The position numbers and the translations under genes were made by a program. Shown piece after piece: positions 7,558 to 16,863 of a DNA stretch of 19,432 nucleotides; within the stretch, counting starts at the first letter, position 1, and every line of letters starts with the position of its first letter. The notes under the pieces are model-generated. The model had not been told where the DNA came from. It searched no databases and saw nothing but the letters and a program-made list of their open reading frames with translations. Source of the DNA: Scatomorpha intestinigallinarum (GTDB taxonomy: Bacteria; Bacillota; Clostridia; Oscillospirales; Oscillospiraceae); NCBI GenBank assembly GCA_018712225.1, contig DVHH01000203.1:1-19432 (forward strand). The letters are read 5' to 3'.

Positions 7558-8346
7558 TCAGCCGAGCGCGACGTCGAGTATCATCATCAGCACAAAGCCC
7601 AGGGCCGCGCCGACGGTGCCTATGTTCGAGTGTTCCCCGGCCTGGGCCTCGGGGATGAGCTCCTCTACGACGACGTAGATCATCGCCCCCGCGGCGAAGG
7701 AGAGGATGTAGGGCAGCGCCGGCGTGATAAGGCCCGTGAGCAGGATGGTGAGCAGCGCGCCCACCGGTTCGACCACGCCTGAGAGCAGGCCCGCGAGGAA
7801 GGCCCGGCCCCTGCCCATGCCCTGACCGACCAGCGGCATGGAGATGACCGCGCCCTCTGGAACGTTCTGCAGGGCGATGCCCGCAGCAAGGGCGAAGGCC
7901 GCCGCGGCGGAGACCGCCGCCTCGCCCGAGAGCGCGCCCGCGAACACGACGCCGACGGCCATGCCCTCGGGCAGGTTGTGCAGCGTCACGGCGAGGACGA
8001 GCATCGTGCTCTTGCCCAGGCCGCAGCTGCGGCCCTCCGGGCAGTCGGAGCCCAGGTGCAGGTGCGGGATGAGGCTGTCGAGCAGCAGCAGGAAGCCCAC
8101 GCCGGCGAGGAAGCCCAGCGCGGCAGGCAGCCAGGGCATCGTCCCCTGGCCCTCGGCCATCTCTATGGCCGGGATGATGAGCGACCAGACCGAGGCGGCT
8201 ATCATGACGCCGGAGGCGAAGCCGAGCAGCAGCTTCTGCACCCAGGGCCTCACCTCGCCCCGGAGGAAAAACACAAAACAGGCCCCCAGCGCGGTGCCGA
8301 GGAAGGGTATGAGTATGCCTATGGCGGCGTCTCTTGTTTCGAGCAT
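7558..8346 (-). CDS. ZIP-family divalent metal transporter (ZupT-like)
   Basis: A 262-aa membrane protein with about eight hydrophobic segments. It carries the ZIP hallmark HNLPEGMAVG (His123, Asn124, Pro126, Glu127) and the paired QNVPEGAVIS (Gln160-Glu164), which form the binuclear metal site in transmembrane helices 4 and 5. A short histidine-containing loop (HLHLGSDC, around 95-102) precedes them. It would import Zn, Fe or Mn into the cytoplasm. The first site has the usual His, while the second has Gln in place of the His found in many ZIPs (the GufA/ZIP11-type pattern). The ATG at 8346 is chosen because AAAGGGGGCGG precedes it. An extended -10 promoter lies 23 bases upstream. Confidence 0.9.
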   Translation of the reverse strand: MLETRDAAIGILIPFLGTALGACFVFFLRGEVRPWVQKLLLGFASGVMIAASVWSLIIPAIEMAEGQGTMPWLPAALGFLAGVGFLLLLDSLIPHLHLGSDCPEGRSCGLGKSTMLVLAVTLHNLPEGMAVGVVFAGALSGEAAVSAAAAFALAAGIALQNVPEGAVISMPLVGQGMGRGRAFLAGLLSGVVEPVGALLTILLTGLITPALPYILSFAAGAMIYVVVEELIPEAQAGEHSNIGTVGAALGFVLMMILDVALG

Positions 8347-8368
8347 GCTTCCGCCCCCTTTCAGCCGG

Positions 8369-8377
8369 ATTATATCA
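8369..8377 (-). promoter_or_regulatory. Extended -10 promoter of the ZIP transporter gene
   Basis: On the minus strand the sequence TGaTATAAT is a perfect extended -10. The best -35 at a 17-base spacing is a weak TGTACT (8397-8392). A palindrome at 8400-8419 lies immediately upstream and could be an activator or repressor site. Confidence 0.65.
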
Positions 8378-8399
8378 TGGGGCCCTGCAGGAGTACACA

Positions 8400-8419
8400 A
8401 GGAAAAATTTATTTTTCCT
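8400..8419. repeat. Perfect 9-bp inverted repeat between ZIP and SGNH genes
   Basis: AGGAAAAAT (8400-8408) and ATTTTTCCT (8411-8419) are separated by TT. The element is AT-rich in a GC-rich region and sits between two divergent promoters, just upstream of the ZIP -35 and just before the ECF-type -35. It looks like an operator for a dimeric regulator. It does not match Zur, MntR or Fur boxes that I know. Confidence 0.5.
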
Positions 8420-8420
8420 A

Positions 8421-8450
8421 ATCAACTTTTCCGGCGTCCTCCGCGTCATA
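8421..8450 (+). promoter_or_regulatory. ECF-type promoter candidate for the SGNH-sigV-rsiV operon
   Basis: ATCAAC followed by TTTT (8421-8430), a 17-base spacer from 8427 and CGTC with ATA after it (8444-8450) match the AAC -35 and CGTC -10 signature of Bacillus ECF sigma factors. Transcription would start about 35 bases before the GTG at 8490. The operon encodes an ECF sigma factor, so autoregulation is likely (inference). No convincing sigma-A promoter is seen here. Confidence 0.45.
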
Positions 8451-8489
8451 ATATACGCAGAGACAGATAGAACAGGGGATGAGCCAAGC

Positions 8490-9428
8490 GTGACGAGAAC
8501 AGACAGAGTGCGCAGAAACAGGCAGCAGCGCTTCAGGCGCGGGCTGAAGACGGCCCTTGTGATCTTTGCCGTGCTGGCGCTCATGCTCATAACGAGTTCC
8601 GGCTTTTTCACGGGCCGGCACGGGGCGACGGAGCCCGCAGAGGACCTCGGCCCCGCCGAGAGCGCGGCCCCGCCGAGCGAGGCCCCGGGCGGGGACGAAA
8701 ACGCCCCCGGGAGCGCGCCGCCCGAAGAGAGCGCCGCCCCCGAGGACGGCGCGGACGGCGGCGAAGGCGGCGATGACGCGGAGGAGAGCGGGCACCCCAA
8801 GCCCACCCCAACGCCCAACGACTGCGGCATGCTGGTGCCGGAGAGCGAGGCCGTGGACGACAGCTATTTTGACGACGCCGTGTTCATCGGCAACTCCCGC
8901 ACCGAAGGCCTCAAGATGTATTCCGGCCTCACGAACGCCACCTTCATAACCGAGGTCGGCCTCACCGTGGACAGCATCTTCACGGACTACTGCGACATCT
9001 CCGGCGGCGGCAAGGCCCGGGCCTTCGACCAGCTGGCGGGCATGGAGTTCAGCAAGGTCTACATCATGCTCGGCATGAACGAGCTCGGCTGGGTCTACGA
9101 GAGCGTGTTCAAGGAGGACTACGGCAAGATAATCGACAAGATCCGCGAGATAAACCCGGACGCCGTCATATATATCCAGTCCATCATCCCGGTCAGCAAA
9201 TGGAAGGACTCCAACGACGAGGTCTACACCATCGCCAACGTGAACCGCCTGAACACCCAGCTGCGCGCCCTGGCGGACGAGAAGGAGGTCCACTACGTGG
9301 ACGTGGCCGAGGGCGTCATGGACGACGAGGGCTATCTGCCCTTCGAGGCCACGGGCGACGGCGTACACCTCACGCCGGAGTACTGCGTCGTCTGGATGGA
9401 CTACCTGAGAACGCACACAGCACAATAG
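8490..9428 (+). CDS. Membrane-anchored SGNH/GDSL hydrolase
   Basis: This 312-aa protein has a short, very basic N-terminus (RVRRNRQQRFRRGLK), one transmembrane segment at about 21-38, and a low-complexity linker rich in Pro, Glu, Ala and Gly (45-110). An extracellular SGNH domain follows, with Ser136 in VFIGNSRTEG, Asn197 in MLGMNELGW and Asp290/His293 in GDGVHLTPEY. It is probably an esterase or acetyltransferase-type hydrolase acting on a cell-wall polymer. GTG 8490 is chosen because AGGGGAT lies 10 bases upstream and the basic segment begins there; no ATG exists before the transmembrane helix. It heads an operon with a DUF4358 lipoprotein, a sigma factor and an anti-sigma factor. That recalls the link between SigV and the peptidoglycan O-acetyltransferase OatA. 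Confidence 0.85.
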   Translation: MTRTDRVRRNRQQRFRRGLKTALVIFAVLALMLITSSGFFTGRHGATEPAEDLGPAESAAPPSEAPGGDENAPGSAPPEESAAPEDGADGGEGGDDAEESGHPKPTPTPNDCGMLVPESEAVDDSYFDDAVFIGNSRTEGLKMYSGLTNATFITEVGLTVDSIFTDYCDISGGGKARAFDQLAGMEFSKVYIMLGMNELGWVYESVFKEDYGKIIDKIREINPDAVIYIQSIIPVSKWKDSNDEVYTIANVNRLNTQLRALADEKEVHYVDVAEGVMDDEGYLPFEATGDGVHLTPEYCVVWMDYLRTHTAQ

Positions 9429-9447
9429 ACAGAAAGAGGAAGATACG

Positions 9448-9909
9448 ATGAAAAAGAGGATAACCGCCGCTCTGCTGGCGCTCTGCCTCGTCCTGCCGCT
9501 CGCGGCCTGCGGGCAGGCGGCCGAGCCGGAGCTGGATATCGACGCCTTCGGCGAGGAGCTCTACGCTGCCGGCAAGTTCGGTGAGACGCTCTACGCCCTG
9601 GACGAGGCCGTGGCCCAGGGGCTCTACGGCACGGGGGATGACACGCGCTGCTGGGTGCGCGCCGGCACCGGCGCCACCGCCGAGGAGCTCGCCGTTTTTG
9701 AGACGGCGGACGCCGAGGCCGCTGCCGCGCTGGTCACGAAGCTTGAGGCCCGCAACGCGGACAGGATAGAGAATTACTCCAGCTATATCCCCTCCGAGGT
9801 GCCGAAGCTGGAGGACGCCGTCATAATCTCCGGCGGGCGCTACGTGGTGCTCTGCGTGGCGGAGGATGCCTCCGGCGTGCGCGAGGCCGCGCAGAAGGCC
9901 CTCGGATAA
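9448..9909 (+). CDS. DUF4358 lipoprotein
   Basis: A 153-aa secreted lipoprotein. A basic start MKKR precedes a hydrophobic stretch and the lipobox LPLAAC, with the lipidated Cys at residue 21. The mature part has features I associate with DUF4358: AEELAVFET, a V/L-x-x-R-N-A-D segment, then NYSSYIPSEVPKLEDAVI and GGRYVVLCV. No enzymatic function is known for the family. It is often found beside SGNH hydrolases and MBOAT acyltransferases in Clostridia, suggesting a role in cell-surface acylation (inference from context). AGAGGAAG precedes the ATG. Its stop is separated by one base from the start of the sigma factor gene. Confidence 0.85.
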   Translation: MKKRITAALLALCLVLPLAACGQAAEPELDIDAFGEELYAAGKFGETLYALDEAVAQGLYGTGDDTRCWVRAGTGATAEELAVFETADAEAAAALVTKLEARNADRIENYSSYIPSEVPKLEDAVIISGGRYVVLCVAEDASGVREAAQKALG

Positions 9910-9910
9910 C

Positions 9911-10387
9911 ATGAGCGGCGAGGAATTCGCCAACTTTGTCAGGCAGAACGAGGCGGGCTTTTACCGCATAGCCTACAGCTACGTGCGCAGCCGGGAGGAC
10001 GCGCTGGACATCGTGCAGGACGCCGTGGAAAAGGGCCTGCGGAAGCTGCCTGCGCTCCGGGATCCGGCGCGTATAAAGCCCTGGTTCTGCCGCATACTGG
10101 TGAACGAGAGCATAGACCGCATACGCCGCCGCCGGGAAACGGAGCCCGCGGACGAGAGCCTGCCCGCCCCGGACGACGCCGGGGGCCGGGCCGAGGCCCT
10201 TGCACTCTACGACGCGGTCGCGGCTCTGCCGCCCAAGCTGAGGACGGTCATAATCCTGCGGTTTTTTGAAGACATGAAGCTCGCGGAGGTCGCCCAGGCC
10301 GCCGGGTGTACGTTAAGCACGGCCAAATCCAGGCTCTACAAGGCCCTGGCGCTGCTGAGGCTGGAGCTGGACGACGGGGAGGTGTGA
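9911..10387 (+). CDS. sigV: ECF RNA polymerase sigma factor, SigV-like
   Basis: A 158-aa sigma-70 family protein of the short ECF type. Region 2 spans about 10-75 (FYRIAYSYVRSREDALDIVQDAV and the helix KPWFCRILVNESIDRIRRRR). Region 4 spans about 98-152 (ALPPKLRTVIILRFFEDMKLAEVAQ, then a helix-turn-helix with TLSTAKSRLYKALALLR). No region 1 or 3 is present. The neighbouring gene encodes an RsiV-type anti-sigma factor, so this is most likely a SigV orthologue that responds to lysozyme or other wall damage. The ATG follows the lipoprotein stop by one base and has only a weak ribosome binding site, which implies translational coupling. An ECF-type promoter upstream of the operon suggests that it activates its own synthesis. 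Confidence 0.88.
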   Translation: MSGEEFANFVRQNEAGFYRIAYSYVRSREDALDIVQDAVEKGLRKLPALRDPARIKPWFCRILVNESIDRIRRRRETEPADESLPAPDDAGGRAEALALYDAVAALPPKLRTVIILRFFEDMKLAEVAQAAGCTLSTAKSRLYKALALLRLELDDGEV

Positions 10388-10390
10388 GCC

Positions 10391-11224
10391 TTGAAGGAAG
10401 AGCTCAGGGACATATACATGCAGACCGATATACCCCGGGAGCTGCCCGGGCTTGTGGATGGCGCCATCAGGCGCGGCGCGAGGCGCGCCGCGCGGCGGCG
10501 GCATGCGATCCGGATCGCATCGCCGATAATCGCGGCCTGCGCAGTGTTCGTACTCATTTTGAACACCGTGCCGACCTTCGCCGCCGCGCTCTATGAGGTC
10601 CCGCTCCTTGGCGAGGTCTGCCGGGTGCTCACCGTCCGCAGCTACCACTACGGGGACGACACGAAGAACGTGGACATAGAGGTCCCGGCCATAGACGTCG
10701 AGCTCGGCGGCGCGGACTGGGCCGGGAGCGTGAACCGGCTCATAGAGGCCACGGTCGAGGCCGAGGTCGCGCAGTCCGAGGCCCGCGCGGAGGAGTATTA
10801 CGAGGCCTTCATCGCCACAGGCGGCGACCCGGAGGACTACCACCCCATAGGCATAGAGGTGGACTACGAGGTATATTACGCCTCGGATGAGATACTCTCC
10901 TTCGCCGTCATAAAGACCGAGACGCTGGCGACGGCCTATGAGACCTTCCACTATTATAATTATGACCTCGAAACCGGCGAGGAGCTGAGCGTCGAGGCCC
11001 TGGCCGGGGAAAACTGGCGTGAGAAGGCCCGCGCGGGCCTGGCGCAGCTGCTGGAAAACCCGGGCGAGAACGACATGTGGTGGGAGCTGGGCGAGGCCGA
11101 GCGAGAGGCAGCCATAGACGAGGCCCAGCTGCGCCTGAACTCCGCCGGGGAGCCGGTGCTGGTCTTCCAGCGCTACACCCTCGGTCCCGGCGCCATGGGC
11201 AGGCCGGAAATAGTTTTGAAATAA
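10391..11224 (+). CDS. rsiV: RsiV-like membrane anti-sigma factor (DUF3298 domain)
   Basis: A 277-aa single-pass protein. A cytoplasmic N-terminus (1-39, ending in an Arg-rich run) presumably holds the sigma factor. A transmembrane segment spans about 40-62, followed by an AxA-type stretch TVPTFAAALYEV like the signal-peptidase site of Bacillus RsiV. The extracellular part (PLLGEVCRVLTVRSYHY, VPAIDVEL, then HYYNYDLETGEELSVEAL and VFQRYTLGPGAMG) matches the RsiV DUF4163/DUF3298 layout, which in Bacillus binds lysozyme. Release of the sigma factor would follow ligand-triggered proteolysis. The start is TTG 10391, with GGGGAGGTG at 10375-10383. The gene begins 3 bases after the sigma stop and ends at a strong terminator. 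Confidence 0.85.
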   Translation: MKEELRDIYMQTDIPRELPGLVDGAIRRGARRAARRRHAIRIASPIIAACAVFVLILNTVPTFAAALYEVPLLGEVCRVLTVRSYHYGDDTKNVDIEVPAIDVELGGADWAGSVNRLIEATVEAEVAQSEARAEEYYEAFIATGGDPEDYHPIGIEVDYEVYYASDEILSFAVIKTETLATAYETFHYYNYDLETGEELSVEALAGENWREKARAGLAQLLENPGENDMWWELGEAEREAAIDEAQLRLNSAGEPVLVFQRYTLGPGAMGRPEIVLK

Positions 11225-11252
11225 TAAAAGACCGCCTTCCGGCGGTCTTTTA
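11225..11252. terminator. Bidirectional terminator between rsiV and the M16 protease
   Basis: TAAAAGACCGCC (11225-11236) pairs with GGCGGTCTTTTA (11241-11252) around a TTCC loop. T-rich flanks on both strands let it end both the sigV-rsiV transcript and the convergent protease transcript. Confidence 0.9.
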
Positions 11253-11281
11253 TTTTAGCTTGTCGGAGCAGGCTCCGGCGC

Positions 11282-12529
11282 TCACAGGCCCAGGATGCGG
11301 CGGTACTCCTCCTCGGGCGCGACGCGGCCCGCGGCGGAGAAGGACATGGTCTCAGGGGCGAGCAGGCGGCGCGCAAGGCCGAGGACCTCCTCCCCCGTCA
11401 CGGCGTCGTAGCGCTCAATGAGCTCGTCCGGCGAGAGCGCGCCGCCGAGGAAGAGCTCGCCATAGCCCAGGCGGTTCATGCGCGAACCCGTGGATTCGAG
11501 GCTCATGAGTATGGTGGCCTTGACCTGTTCCCTTGCGCGGGAGAGCTCCTCTTCCGTCACGCCCCCGTCCAGGAGGCGGCGCAGCTCGTCCATGATGAGG
11601 CCGAGGGCGCGCGCCTCGGTGTCCCTGTTCGTCGCGGCGGCGACGGCGAAGAGGCCCGTGTCCTCAAAGCCCGCCGTGAAGGAGTAGATGGAGTAGCAAA
11701 GCCCGTGCTTTTCCCGCACGCTCTGGAAAAGGCGCGAGGAGGCGTTGCCGCCCAGGATGCCGGAGAGCAGCTGGAGGGCGAAACGCTCGGAACTTGCCGT
11801 CTCAAGCCCGGGGAAGCCGAGGACGAGCTGGTTCTGCTCCGTGGCCTTGCGCCGGAGCGTGAGGCAGGGACGGTAGGCCGATCTTTCAGGCTTTTTGGGC
11901 TTTGCCGCGGGCATGGCGGAAAAGCGCCGGGCGAGCTCCCGCAGGTCCTCATCCGTGAAGCTGCCCGAGAGCGCGGCGACGACCCGGGGCGCGGCGTAGT
12001 GCCGGGCCATGAAAGCGCGCAGGCTCTCGCCCGTCTGCCGCGCGAGGCTGGAGCTCCGCCCGAGGACGGGCCTGCCCAGCGCGCCGGGGAAGCAGCCCGC
12101 GATGAGCCGCTCCGCCGCCACGTCCTCGGGCGTGTCCTCGTACATGTCTATCTCCTCCTGGATTATGCCCTTTTCGTTTTCCACGTCCCGCTCGTCGAAG
12201 CGGGAGTCGAAGAACATGGCGCAGAGCGTATCCGTGGCCAGGGGCAGGTGCGTGTCGAGCACCCGGGCGTAGAAGCAGGTGTTGTCCCGCGTGGTGTAGG
12301 CGTTCATCTGCCCGCCGACGGCGTCCATCCGCTCGGCGAGCTCGGCCGCGGACCAGCGCGAGGTGCCTTTGAACAGCATGTGCTCAATGAAATGGGCGCT
12401 GCCCGCTTCGGAGTATCTCTCGTAGCGCGAGCCGGCCCCGACCCAGATGCCCAGGGAGGCCGAGCGCACCCCGTCCATATGCTCGCAAACTATCCTCGCG
12501 CCGTTGGGCAGAACTATCCTCTCGTACAT
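11282..12529 (-). CDS. M16 family zinc peptidase (pitrilysin-type, YmxG/processing-peptidase-like)
   Basis: A 415-aa protein with the inverted zinc motif HxxEH: His46, Glu49 and His50 in SAHFIEHMLFKGT. The distal glutamate lies in ENEKGIIQEEIDMYED (Glu125 or Glu126). The second M16 half carries LSGILGGNASSRLFQSVREKHGLCYSIYSF, with the conserved R/Y substrate-binding element. Length and order match the bacterial YmxG/MlpA group related to mitochondrial processing peptidase, which is cytoplasmic and of uncertain substrate. The ATG at 12529 is chosen over an upstream GTG (12538) because GAGAGGTG then falls at ribosome-binding distance. It is transcribed alone from an extended -10 promoter. No pnp or dut genes, frequent neighbours elsewhere, are seen. 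Confidence 0.93.
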   Translation of the reverse strand: MYERIVLPNGARIVCEHMDGVRSASLGIWVGAGSRYERYSEAGSAHFIEHMLFKGTSRWSAAELAERMDAVGGQMNAYTTRDNTCFYARVLDTHLPLATDTLCAMFFDSRFDERDVENEKGIIQEEIDMYEDTPEDVAAERLIAGCFPGALGRPVLGRSSSLARQTGESLRAFMARHYAAPRVVAALSGSFTDEDLRELARRFSAMPAAKPKKPERSAYRPCLTLRRKATEQNQLVLGFPGLETASSERFALQLLSGILGGNASSRLFQSVREKHGLCYSIYSFTAGFEDTGLFAVAAATNRDTEARALGLIMDELRRLLDGGVTEEELSRAREQVKATILMSLESTGSRMNRLGYGELFLGGALSPDELIERYDAVTGEEVLGLARRLLAPETMSFSAAGRVAPEEEYRRILGL

Positions 12530-12559
12530 TGCTGGCACCTCTCAGAGTCTTTTTCGCTT

Positions 12560-12568
12560 ATTCTACCA
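12560..12568 (-). promoter_or_regulatory. Extended -10 promoter of the M16 protease gene
   Basis: On the minus strand TGgTAGAAT forms an extended -10 about 31 bases before the start codon. The -35 position reads TTCGCT, a weak match. It is divergent from the riboswitch promoter at 12609-12637. Confidence 0.5.
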
Positions 12569-12608
12569 CCATTTTTCCCAAAAGCGAAGAGGGTTTTGCT
12601 TCCGGAGC

Positions 12609-12637
12609 TTGACAGGGCGTGCCTGTTGTGGTACTAT
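12609..12637 (+). promoter_or_regulatory. Sigma-A promoter driving the manganese riboswitch transcript
   Basis: TTGACA (12609-12614) is a perfect -35. A 17-base spacer leads to TACTAT (12632-12637) with TG at 12629-12630, giving an extended -10. The start site would fall at about 12644, just before the riboswitch aptamer. Confidence 0.8.
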
Positions 12638-12644
12638 GCTCTAC

Positions 12645-12735
12645 ACCCGTGAGGGAGTAGTCTTCCGCAAAGGGCGGAGGCAAGTCAACAGCATGGCGGA
12701 AAATGAGGTTTCGCCTGGCTTGCATTAAAAGACAA
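12645..12735 (+). promoter_or_regulatory. yybP-ykoY manganese riboswitch (aptamer)
   Basis: The leader holds the family's conserved elements in order. GGGAGTAG is at 12653-12660, a hairpin CTTCCGC/GCGGAGG at 12662-12668 and 12674-12680, GTCAACA at about 12684-12690, a second arm GGCG/CGCC (12695-12698 with 12712-12715), and CCTGGC then TTGCA at 12714-12724. GCAAG/CTTGC also pair (12680-12684 with 12719-12723). This architecture binds Mn2+ in yybP-ykoY RNAs and commonly switches on metal exporters. It precedes a terminator and a P-type ATPase gene, the expected target. The outer P1 boundaries are approximate because that stem is not obvious here. Confidence 0.85.
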
Positions 12736-12736
12736 G

Positions 12737-12775
12737 ACTCATGGATAGGATAACCCTATCCATGAGTTTTTCTTT
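12737..12775 (+). terminator. Riboswitch-controlled terminator (expression platform)
   Basis: A perfect 13-bp stem (12737-12749 with 12755-12767) with a 5-base loop is followed by TTTTTCTTT. It lies between the riboswitch aptamer and the ATPase start codon. It probably terminates transcription when Mn2+ is low and is bypassed when metal is bound. The ATG at 12741 lies inside this stem and is not the start of the ATPase. Confidence 0.85.
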
Positions 12776-12797
12776 ATGTAAAGAAAGGATGGTTGCG

Positions 12798-15434
<2,637 letters not shown>

Positions 15435-15439
15435 AGCGT

Positions 15440-15468
15440 AAAAAGCCGCCCCGAGGGGCGGCTTTTTT
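15440..15468. terminator. Terminator after the P-type ATPase gene (probably bidirectional)
   Basis: AAAAAGCCGCCC pairs with GGGCGGCTTTTT around CGAG. T-runs flank both strands, so it can serve both the ATPase gene (+) and the convergent thiN gene (-). Confidence 0.88.
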
Positions 15469-15471
15469 GCT

Positions 15472-15500
15472 TATCTGAGAAGGCGAGGCCTTCTCAGATA
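15472..15500. repeat. Perfect 13-bp inverted repeat downstream of the ATPase terminator
   Basis: TATCTGAGAAGGC (15472-15484) and its exact complement (15488-15500) flank a GAG loop. GAGGC and a T6 run follow on the plus strand, so it may act as a second, backup plus-strand terminator. It could alternatively be a dispersed intergenic repeat. Confidence 0.7.
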
Positions 15501-15510
15501 GAGGCTTTTT

Positions 15511-16167
15511 TCATTTAATGTACCTGCGCTCGGGCAGGGGGAGCGCCGGGTCGTCCTGCCAGTAGACTATGAGCCGCCCTCGCGTCACGCTTATGCTCGC
15601 GGGCTCGCCCGTGAAGCTGTTGCTGACCGCAAGGGGGAAATCCGGCGTGAGCTCCGCGTCCTCCAGGCCGTAGCTCAGGCCCCTTTCAAAGACGCCCTCG
15701 GCGCGCCCGCCGAGGCAGAAGGCGGAAAAGTCCCCCCGGTAGCGGGCGTCGAAGCGCAGCTCCGCCCCGTCCGAGAGCGCCGTCAGGGCGCAGGAGCGGC
15801 CTATGAGCCAGGCCTCCATCCCGTGCGCATCGGCCCAGGCCAGGGCCTGGACGTTTGCCAGAGAGTGGTCGAAGCGCCGCCCGCCGAGGCCGCCGAAGAT
15901 GAGCGCGCGGCGGTATCCCAGCTCCAGCGCGCGCCGGAGCGCGGCCATCGTGTCCGTGTCGTCCTTGCGCACGGGGCAGACCTCCACCTGCGGCGCCTCC
16001 GGCACGTAACCGAGGGAGTCGAAGTCTCCGAGCGCGAGGTCGGGCGCAAGGCCCAGGCGCTCCAGATGCAGGAGCCCCGCGTCGGCCGCGATGAGCATGT
16101 CGCCGGGCTCCGGGCGCAGGCGCTCCGGGGCGAGCTCTGCCGCCGCGACTATGTAGCAGCTTTTCAT
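15511..16167 (-). CDS. thiN: Thiamine pyrophosphokinase
   Basis: A 218-aa enzyme that transfers pyrophosphate from ATP to thiamine to make thiamine pyrophosphate in the cytoplasm. The family motifs are LALGDFDSLG (around 44-53), KDDTDT (68-73, phosphate and Mg binding) and GGRRFDHSLANV (95-106, thiamine binding). Length matches single-domain bacterial ThiN. Its ATG overlaps the stop of the upstream Crp/Fnr-type regulator gene in an ATGA arrangement, implying translational coupling. No thi-box riboswitch is visible upstream. The pairing with this regulator is unusual: thiN often follows rpe and rsgA in other Firmicutes, and they are not seen here. It ends shortly before two hairpins shared with the convergent ATPase gene. 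Confidence 0.93.
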   Translation of the reverse strand: MKSCYIVAAAELAPERLRPEPGDMLIAADAGLLHLERLGLAPDLALGDFDSLGYVPEAPQVEVCPVRKDDTDTMAALRRALELGYRRALIFGGLGGRRFDHSLANVQALAWADAHGMEAWLIGRSCALTALSDGAELRFDARYRGDFSAFCLGGRAEGVFERGLSYGLEDAELTPDFPLAVSNSFTGEPASISVTRGRLIVYWQDDPALPLPERRYIK

Positions 16168-16841
16168 GCCTCTCGCCTCCCCTGCTCGGCCAGGGCCTCC
16201 AGCCCCGCCTCATCCTCTATGCGCAGCGCCCCGCGGGAGAGGCTCACGAGCCCCTCGGCCTGGAAATAGCGCAGCATCCGCGTAACGACCTCCCGCGCCG
16301 TGCCGAGGTGGGCGGCGATGCGCTCGTGCGTCAGGCCGAGCTCCGGCCCGCCCTCCAGCGCCGACTCCTCCAGCAGGAAGGCCGCCAGGCGGCGGTCGAA
16401 GCTCTTCCAGAGCACCTGCTCCACCAGCCACATGACCTCGGAAAAGCGGGAGGCCATGAGCTCGTTCGTGTAGTTGGCGAGGGGCGCAGACTGCTCCATC
16501 ACGCGCCGGTATACCTCCGGGGAGATGACGAGGAGCTCCGAATCCCGCTCGGCCTCGATGGAGATATCGAATTGCAGGCTCCGCACCATACAGGAGGCGG
16601 AAAAGAGGCAGATATCGCGCTCAAAGAGGCGGTAGAGCGTGATCTCGCGCCCGGCCTCGGAGAGCATGAATGCGCGGAGCCTGCCCCTTTGCAGGGCGAG
16701 CAGGCCCAGGCACTCGGCGCCCGCGCCGTGGAGCAGCTCCCCCTGCGCGAGGCGGCGTGGCGAGGCGGCCGCCGTGAGGGCGCGCCGCTGTGTGTCGTTC
16801 AGTTTGTCCCAGACACCCGGGAAGAAAGCGGAAAGTTCCAT
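16164..16841 (-). CDS. Crp/Fnr family transcriptional regulator
   Basis: This 225-aa protein has an N-terminal cyclic-nucleotide-binding-like beta barrel (about 20-115) and a C-terminal winged helix, with the recognition region around LTHERIAAHLGTAREVVTRMLRYF (170-193). The barrel contains FERDICLFSASCM with Cys78 and Cys84; a similar cysteine-bearing segment recurs in clostridial Fnr-like proteins, and a redox or metal role is possible but unproven. No N-terminal FNR-type four-cysteine cluster exists. The ATG at 16841 is chosen because a TATAAT promoter element ends at 16864, so an upstream ATG at 16865 would fall within the promoter. It forms a two-gene operon with thiN. Target genes are unknown. 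Confidence 0.88.
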   Translation of the reverse strand: MELSAFFPGVWDKLNDTQRRALTAAASPRRLAQGELLHGAGAECLGLLALQRGRLRAFMLSEAGREITLYRLFERDICLFSASCMVRSLQFDISIEAERDSELLVISPEVYRRVMEQSAPLANYTNELMASRFSEVMWLVEQVLWKSFDRRLAAFLLEESALEGGPELGLTHERIAAHLGTAREVVTRMLRYFQAEGLVSLSRGALRIEDEAGLEALAEQGRREA

Positions 16842-16863
16842 GCCGCACCAGCCTTTCGGGGAC

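Noticed and set aside
8347..8400. Longer N-terminus of the ZIP transporter up to 8400
   Set aside because: It would contain the promoter -10 element. ATG 8346 has AAAGGGGGCGG upstream and begins the first helix region.
8334..8489. Longer N-terminus for the SGNH hydrolase from 8334
   Set aside because: It would run through the divergent ZIP gene start, both promoters and the palindrome. GTG 8490 precedes the basic signal-anchor directly.
12741..12797. ATG at 12741 as start of the P-type ATPase
   Set aside because: The codon lies in the left arm of the riboswitch terminator stem, has no ribosome binding site, and would add residues unlike the family.
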